19,465 bases of DNA from Litoreibacter sp. (GTDB lineage: Bacteria > Pseudomonadota > Alphaproteobacteria > Rhodobacterales > Rhodobacteraceae): the NCBI GenBank assembly GCA_013042765.1, contig JABDPP010000151.1, positions 1 to 19,465 of the forward strand, read 5' to 3'. Under the pieces are notes generated by a model that was not told the origin of the DNA, did not search any database, and saw only the letters and a program-made list of their open reading frames with translations. Of the stretch, positions 7,792 through 14,753 are shown in pieces (position 1 is the first letter of the stretch; each line of letters starts with the position of its first letter). Made by a program: the position numbers and the translations under genes.

Positions 7792-9501
7792 GGCCAGCTC
7801 AAACCCGGACGAGCCGAGCTCCGGGACGTCTGCAGAGGCCGCAGATACGTGCTTGGAGCGGCATTTCTCTTCAGCGTTGTCTTTAATTTGCTGATGCTGA
7901 CCGGGCCGCTTTATATGCTCCAGATCTACGACAGGGTGCTGAGTAGCCGGTCAGAACACACCCTGATCGCGCTCTCTGGCCTGGCCCTGTTTATTTTCCT
8001 TATCATGGGCGTCCTCGATCATGCGCGAGGTCGACTGTTGGCGCGGATCGGCGTTGGATTTCAGGAGCAGCTCCAAAGACGGGTCTTCATTGCGGCACTG
8101 CGCGGACCTGGCGGCTCACCCGGGCGGGGGGCAGGCCCAAGGGATCTTTTTGCGATCCAAGGCCTGCTTTCTTCGCCCGCCGCCCTCGCTGTAATGGACC
8201 TGCCTTGGTCACCAGTCTTTCTCGCAAGCATCTTCATTTTTCATCCAATGCTTGGATATCTGGCGCTCGCCGGGAGCGCGATCTTGTTGTTTGTGACCTA
8301 CCTCAATCACCGGCTGACCCGGCAAGCAGGAGACGAGACCGCCGGGAGAGCCGATCAGTTGTACAACACCATAATGACTGAGGCCGAGACCGCCCGCGGC
8401 CTTGGAATGCTGGCGTCGGGATTTGAAAGCTGGGAGAACCTTCATATCCGGGATCGGGAGAAAACGCTGTCGAAAAACGATCTGTCCGGCACTCTTTTCA
8501 CCCTGGCCCGGACCCTGCGCCTGATCCTGCAATCTGCAATGCTCGGGCTGGGAGCATATCTGGTGCTGCAAGGCGAATTGACTGCAGGCGCGATGATCGC
8601 CGCTTCCATCCTTATGGGACGCGCGCTTGCCCCGATAGAAGCGACCGTTTCCCATTGGCCGGTCATCGAACGCGCGCGTTCTGGTTGGCAGAGGCTGGAA
8701 CAGCTTTTGAGCAACTTTCCAGCGCCGAAGCCGCACACCCCGTTGCCCCGGCCGGAGGCACATTTGAGCTGCGAACAGCTGACGGTCATCCCACCGGGTG
8801 AGAGCCAGGCGAGGTTGAGAATGCTTTCATTTGAGGTAAAACCCGGAACAGCACTTGGCGTCCTTGGGCCCTCTGGCTCCGGAAAGTCGACCCTCGCAAA
8901 GGCCTTGATCGGCGTCTGGCCTGCGGCGGGTGGTGGGATCCGCCTCGGCGGCGCTCGGCTCGAGCAATATGACGAAAACACACGCGCCACACATATCGGT
9001 TATCTTCCGCAGCATGTCGCTTTTTTTGAAGGGACAATTGCTGAGAATATCGCCCGTCTGAAATCGGATGCCTCGCCGTCCGACATCATCGCTGCCGCAC
9101 GAACGGCCGGCGCGCACGATTTGATCCTGCGGCAGCCGAATGGCTACGACACGATGTTGTCAGCGGCCAGTAAACGGTTGTCGGGCGGCGAAAGGCAGCG
9201 CATCGGGCTGGCGCGGGCTTTGTTTGGAAACCCTATTATCGTCGTCATGGACGAGCCAAACGCGAGCCTCGACAACGAAGGGTCCAAGGCTCTGAACGCG
9301 TCAATTCAAGCGATCAAAGCAACTGGATCTTCTGTCGTTCTGATGACCCACCGCCCATCGGCCATCACGCAATGCGAACACCTGCTTGTTCTCAAGGGCG
9401 GGGTCCGGACTGCGTTCGGCCCGCGGCTGGAAGTTTTGGGGACCGCTGTCGCGAACGCAATGCAGATCGCTGACAGAAAAGGACCTGCGGCAGCCATATG
9501 A
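7783..9501 (+). CDS. prtD: Type I secretion system permease/ATPase (PrtD family ABC exporter)
   Basis: A 572-aa half-transporter, full length, with an N-terminal membrane domain (segments at about 22-45, 60-77, 145-175 and 245-275) and a C-terminal ATPase domain. Visible ATPase motifs are Walker A GPSGSGKST (362-370), Q-loop Gln410, signature LSGGE (466-470), Walker B IIVVMDE (485-491, Glu491) and switch His523. No N-terminal C39 peptidase or C39-like domain is present, which places it nearer PrtD/AprD-type exporters than HlyB. It would homodimerise and pair with the HlyD-type adaptor next to it to export an unfolded protein in one step. The ATG at 7783 has AAAGG only about 3 bases upstream, a tight spacing. 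The end overlaps the adaptor gene by ATGA. No substrate gene is in the window, so the cargo is unknown. Confidence 0.9.
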   Translation: MQQGQLKPGRAELRDVCRGRRYVLGAAFLFSVVFNLLMLTGPLYMLQIYDRVLSSRSEHTLIALSGLALFIFLIMGVLDHARGRLLARIGVGFQEQLQRRVFIAALRGPGGSPGRGAGPRDLFAIQGLLSSPAALAVMDLPWSPVFLASIFIFHPMLGYLALAGSAILLFVTYLNHRLTRQAGDETAGRADQLYNTIMTEAETARGLGMLASGFESWENLHIRDREKTLSKNDLSGTLFTLARTLRLILQSAMLGLGAYLVLQGELTAGAMIAASILMGRALAPIEATVSHWPVIERARSGWQRLEQLLSNFPAPKPHTPLPRPEAHLSCEQLTVIPPGESQARLRMLSFEVKPGTALGVLGPSGSGKSTLAKALIGVWPAAGGGIRLGGARLEQYDENTRATHIGYLPQHVAFFEGTIAENIARLKSDASPSDIIAAARTAGAHDLILRQPNGYDTMLSAASKRLSGGERQRIGLARALFGNPIIVVMDEPNASLDNEGSKALNASIQAIKATGSSVVLMTHRPSAITQCEHLLVLKGGVRTAFGPRLEVLGTAVANAMQIADRKGPAAAI

Positions 9502-10811
9502 AGAGGCGCGCCAAATCGAGTAAGAGCCTGTCCACTCTCGCGCCTCTCGCTGCAGGATTTCTGTCTATTTTTCTCGTACTATCGGGAACTCTGGCTTGGG
9601 GTCTGGCCATCGAAATATCGGGGGCGATAGTTACTCCGGGTATCGTCGAAGTCTCCGGAGATCTGCAGATCGTCCAGCACCCGGACGGGGGCGTCGTTTC
9701 CGCTGTCGCAGTTCACGAAGGAGAACTCGTGATGCAAGGTGATATTCTGATCCGCTTGGATCCCGGCACACTCTCCTCGAAACTCCAGATTTCAGAGGCC
9801 CGGCTTTTCGAGGCTATGGCCGCCATCAGCCGTCTCGAAGCCGAACGTGATAATCGCAGCGATATCGCGTTTGCCCCCCTGCTCCTTAATGAGGCCACCC
9901 GTAGCCCTTGGGTTGAGACTCTGATCGAAGATCAGGTTCAGCTTCTTCACGTGCGCTCAGAAGCCCGGAAGCAATTGGCAGCCCAGCTTCTCAGGCGGAA
10001 GAGCCAGATCACGGACCAGATCAGTGGAATTCGGGCCCAATTGCAGGCCACGAGAGCGCAAAGCAGTCTTCTGGAAGCGGAACTCGACAACCAACAACAG
10101 CTTCAACAGAAAGGTCTCAGCTCATCGGGTCGCATCCTTGCTCTAGAGCGCGAAAAGGCCCGACTTCAGGGGCTTGAGGGAGAACTCACCGCGGCAGCGG
10201 CGCAAAGCACTGGCAGGCTGGTGGAGATCGATCAGCAAGCATTGCTCTTGAAAAGCCAGCGTATGGAGGAAACACTTTCAAAACTGCGCGACCTGCGACA
10301 GAGCGTTTTCGAGCTGACGGAAAAACGTGAAAGCCTGAAGCTGAAGCTAACACGGCTCAAGGTTCCCGCACCGGTCTCGGGCCGCGTCTTTGGCTTAAAA
10401 GCCTTCGTGCAAAACAGCGTCGTCGCTCCGGCGGATCCCCTGATGTTCATCGTCCCGCAGGATCGCGCGCTGGTCGTCGGCAGTAAGGTGAAACCATCTG
10501 ATGTTGATGAGATCTTCCCGGGTCAGGACGTCGCCCTGCGGTTTCCTGCTTTCAAGAGTGACCCAATGGTGGAGATCGAGGGCACGGTTGCGACGATCTC
10601 CGCCGATGTACTCACGGACGCCACAGACGGTCGTCAGTATTACAAGGTGGAGATTGAGCTAGAACACGCGCATCTGTACGGAGTGGAGCCGCCAAAGCTG
10701 ATCCCCGGGATGCCAGCAGAAGTCTATATTCAAACCGGGAAACGCACAGCGATCAGCTACCTCACGAAGCCCCTGACTGAATATTTCCGCAAGTCCCTTC
10801 GTGAAAGCTGA
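9498..10811 (+). CDS. prtE: HlyD-family type I secretion periplasmic adaptor
   Basis: A 437-aa membrane-fusion protein, normal length. A short basic N-terminus and one membrane segment (about 16-38) are followed by the first half of a lipoyl/barrel-sandwich domain (about 55-90). A long helical, Gln/Arg/Leu-rich coiled-coil hairpin (about 100-285) comes next. The returning lipoyl half contains VPAPVSGRVFGLKAF (about 290-325), and a beta-barrel ends in GMPAEVYIQTGKRTA, the hallmark C-terminal block of HlyD/PrtE proteins. It would bridge the inner-membrane ABC exporter and an outer-membrane TolC channel. Its ATG lies in the last codons of the exporter gene (ATGA overlap), so the two are translationally coupled. 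No TolC gene is nearby, so a distant TolC must serve it. The gene symbol is by family analogy. Confidence 0.9.
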   Translation: MKRRAKSSKSLSTLAPLAAGFLSIFLVLSGTLAWGLAIEISGAIVTPGIVEVSGDLQIVQHPDGGVVSAVAVHEGELVMQGDILIRLDPGTLSSKLQISEARLFEAMAAISRLEAERDNRSDIAFAPLLLNEATRSPWVETLIEDQVQLLHVRSEARKQLAAQLLRRKSQITDQISGIRAQLQATRAQSSLLEAELDNQQQLQQKGLSSSGRILALEREKARLQGLEGELTAAAAQSTGRLVEIDQQALLLKSQRMEETLSKLRDLRQSVFELTEKRESLKLKLTRLKVPAPVSGRVFGLKAFVQNSVVAPADPLMFIVPQDRALVVGSKVKPSDVDEIFPGQDVALRFPAFKSDPMVEIEGTVATISADVLTDATDGRQYYKVEIELEHAHLYGVEPPKLIPGMPAEVYIQTGKRTAISYLTKPLTEYFRKSLRES

Positions 10812-10883
10812 TTTTCGATTTGCCCCTAAAACGCAGTGAGGATAGGTGTACCGGGTCTTTTCATTGAGGTGACGGAGTTGAGT

Positions 10884-11351
10884 ATGCCCAGGACGATCGA
10901 AAGCACGCTCGAAGAACTTGGCGTAACGCTGCCAGACGCGCCCGCACCTGCGGCAAACTACGTTCCAAGCGTTGTCGTAGGTGATATTGTTTATGTCTCC
11001 GGCCAAATCTCGAATGGCCCGGATGGGTTGATCACGGGCAAGCTCGGCGCAGATATGGACGTCGAAAGCGGCGCTCTGGCCTCAAAGAGCTGCGCGATCA
11101 GCCTTTTGGCCCAGGTTAAAGCAGCCTGCCATGGCGATCTCGACCAGCTTGTGCGGGTTGTAAAACTCACCGGTTTTGTCAATTCCACGCCCGACTTCAC
11201 CCAACAGCCACAGGTGATCAACGGGGCCTCCGACTTTCTCGTAGAGGTGCTTGGCGATGCCGGTCAGCATTCGCGTTCAGCCGTGAGCGCCGCCTCCCTG
11301 CCTCTTGGCGTAGCTGTCGAGATCGAAGGTATCTTCCAAATCAAGCCATGA
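10884..11351 (+). CDS. Rid (YjgF/YER057c/UK114) family protein
   Basis: A 155-aa cytoplasmic protein of the Rid family, of the longer form rather than the roughly 128-aa archetypal RidA. Archetypal RidA hydrolyses reactive enamine/imine intermediates such as 2-aminoacrylate to ketoacids and ammonia. The block SRSAVSAASLPLGVAVEIEG matches the family's C-terminal signature, and Arg131 corresponds to the catalytic Arg105 of RidA, so activity on imines is plausible. N-terminal family features include VVGDIVYVSGQIS. The ATG at 10884 is chosen because GGAG lies 6 bases upstream and the conserved region starts there; the frame is open to a GTG at 10836. It starts 72 bases after the HlyD-type gene with no terminator seen, and its stop overlaps the next gene (ATGA). 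The substrate of the long subfamily is not established here. Confidence 0.88.
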   Translation: MPRTIESTLEELGVTLPDAPAPAANYVPSVVVGDIVYVSGQISNGPDGLITGKLGADMDVESGALASKSCAISLLAQVKAACHGDLDQLVRVVKLTGFVNSTPDFTQQPQVINGASDFLVEVLGDAGQHSRSAVSAASLPLGVAVEIEGIFQIKP

Positions 11352-12100
11352 GCCTGTCTCCAGAATTCCTGAACAGGCCAATCGCACATCGTGGTCTGCA
11401 TGATCGCGGCAAGGGGATTGCCGAAAACTCCCGCGCGGCTTTCGCGGCTGCCATTGCGGCGGGATACAGCATTGAGCTCGACGTGCAAATGTCAGCCGAT
11501 CATGAGCCGATGGTGTTTCATGACTACGATCTGCGCCGCCTGACGGCCCAAACCGGTGCGGTCCGCTTGCGCAGGGCCGACGAGCTGAAGAACATCACGC
11601 TTTCTGACAGCGACAACCAGATCGAGCATCTGGAAGATATCCTGAGCTTCATCAATGGGGCCGTACCCGTTCTTATCGAACTCAAGGATCAGGATGGCGG
11701 CATGGGGCCACAAGTTGGTGTTCTGGAGAACGCCATCTCGAAATTGCTCTCCGAGTATCGCGGCCCTGTTGCAGTAATGTCCTTCAACCCCCACTCGGTG
11801 GCGGCACTTGCATCGGCATTGCCCAAGGTTCAGCGCGGCCTTGTGACGAGCCCCTACCGGAAAGGCGACTGGCCCCTCAGCGACGTCGTCCGTGACAGGC
11901 TCCGTGAGATTCCGGATTTCGAAGAAGTCGGCGCCTCATTCATTTCGCACGAACATGTTGATCTGGACCGCACTCGGGTCCGGTATCTCAAGAGCGCCGG
12001 CGCCACCGTCCTGTGCTGGACGGTCCGCTCGCATGAAGATGCGATCGAAGCACTGAAGACAGCAGACAACATCACCTTCGAAGGCTATCTGCCGCCTTGA
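11348..12100 (+). CDS. Glycerophosphodiester phosphodiesterase (UgpQ-like)
   Basis: A 250-aa protein of the GDPD family, which hydrolyses glycerophosphodiesters from phospholipid head groups to sn-glycerol 3-phosphate and an alcohol, using a divalent metal. Family residues are present in order: AHRG (His14, Arg15), AEN (Glu26, Asn27), ELDV (Glu43, Asp45), FHD (His58, Asp59), and LIELKD (Glu111, Lys113). A TIM-barrel C-terminus contains CWTVRS. No signal peptide is seen, so it should be cytoplasmic like UgpQ. The ATG overlaps the stop of the Rid gene by ATGA, indicating translational coupling. The next gene follows after 51 bases. No glycerol phosphate transporter genes are nearby, so the substrate source cannot be read from context. 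Confidence 0.93.
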   Translation: MSLSPEFLNRPIAHRGLHDRGKGIAENSRAAFAAAIAAGYSIELDVQMSADHEPMVFHDYDLRRLTAQTGAVRLRRADELKNITLSDSDNQIEHLEDILSFINGAVPVLIELKDQDGGMGPQVGVLENAISKLLSEYRGPVAVMSFNPHSVAALASALPKVQRGLVTSPYRKGDWPLSDVVRDRLREIPDFEEVGASFISHEHVDLDRTRVRYLKSAGATVLCWTVRSHEDAIEALKTADNITFEGYLPP

Positions 12101-12151
12101 CCTGATTGCTGCGGACCCCATCTGATCTCGCGGAAAGGCGGGCAACTGAGC

Positions 12152-13333
12152 ATGAGTGAAACGCAGATCGAAATTTCGGTTCTTGGAAGCCTGAAACAGG
12201 TCGACCCGGAGGAATGGGACGCATGTGCCTGCCCCGAAGGCGCCGAGGGGCGCCCTTTCGATCCCTTTACGACCCATAGATTTCTTATAGCGCTGGAAAG
12301 CTCCGGCTCAGTCGGAGCGGGAACCGGTTGGCAACCGCAATACCTCGTTGCCCGCGCGGAGGGGCAGGTGATCGCCGTGGCGCCGCTTTACGCGAAGAAC
12401 CACAGTCAGGGCGAGTACATCTTCGACCACAACTGGGCCCATGCCTATGAACGCGCTGGCGGGCGCTATTACCCTAAGCTCCAGATCGCAGCACCGTTCA
12501 CACCTGCAACCGGCCGGCGGCTCCTGACGCGCGATGGCTGGACGGGCACTGGGCAGGCTGCTCTTGTTCAGGGTGCCGTACAATTGGCCGCCGAAAACCA
12601 ACTCTCCTCACTCCACATAACCTTTTGCACAGAAGACGAGGTGGAGGCTGGCACACAGATGGGCCTGATGCACCGCACCAGCCAACAGTTTCACTGGGTC
12701 AATGACGACTATGCGAGCTTTGAGGCCTTCCTTGCGTCCCTGTCTGCTCGAAAGCGCAAGAGCATCCGAAAAGAGCGCACGACGGCGCAGGGCTTTGGCG
12801 GCGAAATCCACATCTTGACCGGCGACCAGATCAAACCCGAACACTGGGACGCATTCTGGCTGTTTTATCAGGACACGGGCGCCCGGAAATGGGGCACACC
12901 CTATCTGACACGCCGGTTTTTCGATGAGGCGCATGAGCACCTGCGGGACGACATTCTACTCATCATGGCAGAGAAGGACGGGCGTTACATCGCGGGAGCG
13001 CTCAATTTCATCGGGCGCGAGACCTTGTTTGGCCGTTACTGGGGCTGTTCAGAGGACTATCCCTGCCTGCATTTCGAGCTGTGCTACTATCAGGCGATCG
13101 ACTACGCTATCGCGCATGGGATGAAGCGTGCGGAAGCAGGCGCACAAGGCAGTCACAAACTGGCGCGCGGCTACCTGCCGGTCACCACCCATTCCCTGCA
13201 CTGGATCGCGGATGAAGGGTTCCGGGAGGCGATTGACCGATACTTGGATGCAGAACGGGCCGCCATCGACGAGGAAATCGAAGTCATGACTGAATACGGA
13301 CCCTTTAAGAAAGCAAAGGATGTCGATCCATGA
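12152..13333 (+). CDS. FemAB-like / GNAT-fold protein (DUF482, peptidogalycan biosynthesis family)
   Basis: A 393-aa protein I place in the FemAB_like (DUF482) family, related to the GNAT acyltransferase fold and widespread in proteobacteria. The exact reaction of the family is not established. Visible family-type stretches are FDPFTTHRFLIALESSG near the N-terminus, the central basic block SARKRKSIRKER (about 209-220), and the C-terminal half GRYWGCSED followed by HFELCYYQAIDYAI and GAQGSHKLARGY, which resembles the acyl-CoA or aminoacyl-binding half of such proteins. There is no signal peptide or membrane segment. The ATG at 12152 has GGAAAGG 10-20 bases upstream. It starts 51 bases after the phosphodiesterase and its last bases overlap the dehydratase gene (ATGA), so all belong to one unit. 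A cell-wall role is inference from the fold only. Confidence 0.85.
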   Translation: MSETQIEISVLGSLKQVDPEEWDACACPEGAEGRPFDPFTTHRFLIALESSGSVGAGTGWQPQYLVARAEGQVIAVAPLYAKNHSQGEYIFDHNWAHAYERAGGRYYPKLQIAAPFTPATGRRLLTRDGWTGTGQAALVQGAVQLAAENQLSSLHITFCTEDEVEAGTQMGLMHRTSQQFHWVNDDYASFEAFLASLSARKRKSIRKERTTAQGFGGEIHILTGDQIKPEHWDAFWLFYQDTGARKWGTPYLTRRFFDEAHEHLRDDILLIMAEKDGRYIAGALNFIGRETLFGRYWGCSEDYPCLHFELCYYQAIDYAIAHGMKRAEAGAQGSHKLARGYLPVTTHSLHWIADEGFREAIDRYLDAERAAIDEEIEVMTEYGPFKKAKDVDP

Positions 13334-13626
13334 GTGAAAAACTGACTCAGAAAGAGCGCGACGCGGGCTTGACGCCGCTTATTGAAAATGGATGGGTGCA
13401 CGATGCCGAGCGCGACGCCATCATCAAGACCTACAAATTCTCGAATTTCATTGAGGCCTTCGGCTTCATGACCCGTGCTGCCATCCACGCGGAGAAGCTG
13501 AACCATCACCCCGAATGGTTCAATGTCTACAGCCGGGTCGAGGTCACGCTCACAACCCATGATGTGGGTGGGCTGTCTCCTCTGGATCTCAAGCTGGCGC
13601 AGACGATGGAGAAGCTGGCCGGGTAG
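13330..13626 (+). CDS. phhB: Pterin-4a-carbinolamine dehydratase
   Basis: A 98-aa protein of the PCD/DCoH family, which dehydrates 4a-hydroxytetrahydrobiopterin after aromatic amino acid hydroxylation to recycle the pterin cofactor. The signature EKLNHHPEWFNVYSRV is present, with His59, His60, Pro61 and Trp63, and a third conserved His77 in TLTTHD. The length is usual and the protein is cytoplasmic. The ATG lies inside the end of the FemAB-like gene (ATGA), so translation is probably coupled. No phenylalanine hydroxylase gene (phhA) is in the window. In many bacteria without phhA this protein has been linked to other pterin-related roles, including molybdopterin metabolism. It is the last gene of the operon and converges with a peroxiredoxin, 18 bases away. 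Confidence 0.94.
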   Translation: MSEKLTQKERDAGLTPLIENGWVHDAERDAIIKTYKFSNFIEAFGFMTRAAIHAEKLNHHPEWFNVYSRVEVTLTTHDVGGLSPLDLKLAQTMEKLAG

Positions 13627-13635
13627 AAACCCGGC
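13618..13635. other. Small hairpin across the phhB stop
   Basis: GCCGGG (13618-13623) pairs with CCCGGC (13630-13635) across a 6-base loop containing the TAG stop. It lies in the 18-base gap between convergent genes but has no T-run, so termination by it is doubtful. Confidence 0.25.
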
Positions 13636-13644
13636 GTGAGCCGA

Positions 13645-14127
13645 TCAAAGCTCTGCGAGCAGCGCCTCTCCTGTCGAGACGGAGCACACGCCCGGCTCGT
13701 CAATCATGAGATGCGTGACGACACCGTCCTCAGCCACCAAAGCGTAGCGCTTCGAGCGGTCGAAGAAACCAACAGCGGGGTTGCTGTATTCCATGCCGAC
13801 CGCTCTCGTGAAGGAACTGTCGGCATCAGCAAGAAGCGTGATGCCGGCCTCCGTCGCGCCGGACGTCTCTCCCCAGAGCTTCATCACATGCACGTCGTTA
13901 ACGGATATGCAGATGATCTCGTCGACACCCTTTTCATCGAACTGCGCCTTGGTGCGGATGAAGCTCGGCAAGTGGGCGGAGTCGCATGTGGGCGTGAACG
14001 CACCGGGCAGAGCGAACAGCACGACTTTCCGCCCGGCAAGGCGGTCAGCCAACTCGACGGTTTCGGGGCCGTCATCGCCTTTCAGCAAAACGGTAGCATT
14101 GGGCAGTTTGCACCCTATGGACAGCAT
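13645..14127 (-). CDS. Peroxiredoxin, Prx5 (PrxII/AhpE-like redoxin) type, downstream copy
   Basis: A 160-aa thiol peroxidase of the Prx5 group, which reduces hydrogen peroxide and organic hydroperoxides. The peroxidatic site is PGAFTPTC (41-48, Cys48), the standard PxxxTxxC arrangement, with Thr45 in place. Cys148 (EPGVCSVS, 12 residues before the end) lies where atypical two-cysteine Prx5 enzymes carry the resolving cysteine. Cys6 is an extra cysteine absent from its neighbour. There is no fused glutaredoxin domain and no signal peptide, so it probably relies on thioredoxin or glutaredoxin. GGAG precedes the ATG at 14125-14127. It is the second gene of a tandem pair, 55 bases after its paralogue. 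The gene upstream on the opposite strand encodes an NAD(P)H-type reductase. Confidence 0.93.
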   Translation of the reverse strand: MLSIGCKLPNATVLLKGDDGPETVELADRLAGRKVVLFALPGAFTPTCDSAHLPSFIRTKAQFDEKGVDEIICISVNDVHVMKLWGETSGATEAGITLLADADSSFTRAVGMEYSNPAVGFFDRSKRYALVAEDGVVTHLMIDEPGVCSVSTGEALLAEL

Positions 14128-14182
14128 GATTTTGGTCTCCGGATTTTTCGAGGGGCCGCGCCGCGTGACGGGCAGCGTATTG

Positions 14183-14668
14183 TCACAAAGTGGCGAGGAA
14201 CTTCTCGCCCGTGGAGATATCGCACACTCCGGGCTCGTCCACGCTCAGCGCCGTCACGACGCCATCTTCAACGAGAGCCGCGTAGCGGTTGGACCGTCCG
14301 ATCAGGCCAATCGGGGGCGCGGTAAAATCCATCTCCAAGCCTTTTGTGAAGGATCCGTCTGCATCGCCCAGCAGCGTGATGCCCGCTGCGGTTGCACCCG
14401 TTGCCTCGCCCCAGGCCTGCAGAACGAAGGGGTCGTTGACCGCGATACAGATAACTTCCTCGACGCCCTTCGCCTTGAAGTCATCCATGGTGCGGATGAA
14501 GCTCGGGATATGGGAGGTGGAGCAAGGCCCCGTAAACGCACCTGGCAGGCCAAAGACAACTGCTTTCTTGCCTGCAAGCTTGTCGCCAAGCTCGACCAAC
14601 TCCGGGCCATTCTCACCCATTACGCTCATTGTTGCTGCGGGCAGCCTGTCGCCGACGGAAATCTTCAT
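14183..14668 (-). CDS. Peroxiredoxin, Prx5 type, upstream copy
   Basis: A 161-aa paralogue of the neighbouring peroxiredoxin, colinear over its whole length. The peroxidatic site reads PGAFTGPC (42-49, Cys49): the PxxxTxxC frame is kept, but the two residues before the cysteine are Gly-Pro rather than the common Pro-Thr or Pro-Gly. Cys149 (EPGVCDIS) is the candidate resolving cysteine, in the same place as in the other copy. It is cytoplasmic, with no extra domain. The ATG at 14666-14668 has AGGAAGAG about 9 bases upstream. It is the promoter-proximal gene of the pair and is divergent from the FAD reductase across an 85-base gap. The two copies are clearly diverged, so the duplication is not recent. 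Confidence 0.93.
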   Translation of the reverse strand: MKISVGDRLPAATMSVMGENGPELVELGDKLAGKKAVVFGLPGAFTGPCSTSHIPSFIRTMDDFKAKGVEEVICIAVNDPFVLQAWGEATGATAAGITLLGDADGSFTKGLEMDFTAPPIGLIGRSNRYAALVEDGVVTALSVDEPGVCDISTGEKFLATL

Positions 14669-14687
14669 ATGCGGGTCTCTTCCTAGA

Positions 14688-14715
14688 TTGCGTTATGATT
14701 TGGGGAGGATATAGG
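14688..14715 (+). promoter_or_regulatory. Candidate promoter of the FAD oxidoreductase-rsmD pair
   Basis: TTGCGT (14688-14693) and TATAGG (14710-14715) are separated by 16 bases, giving a leader of about 30 bases before the start at 14754. The -10 matches 4 of 6 and the -35 only 3 of 6. Confidence 0.3.
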
Positions 14716-14753
14716 CTGCGCGGCAGCGACTGACCAGTGGAGAGGGTCCAGAT

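Noticed and set aside
13636..14714. Long + strand frames opposite the two peroxiredoxins, up to 301 codons
   Set aside because: The minus-strand peroxiredoxins are unmistakable. The opposite frames have no domain and cross the gap between the two genes.
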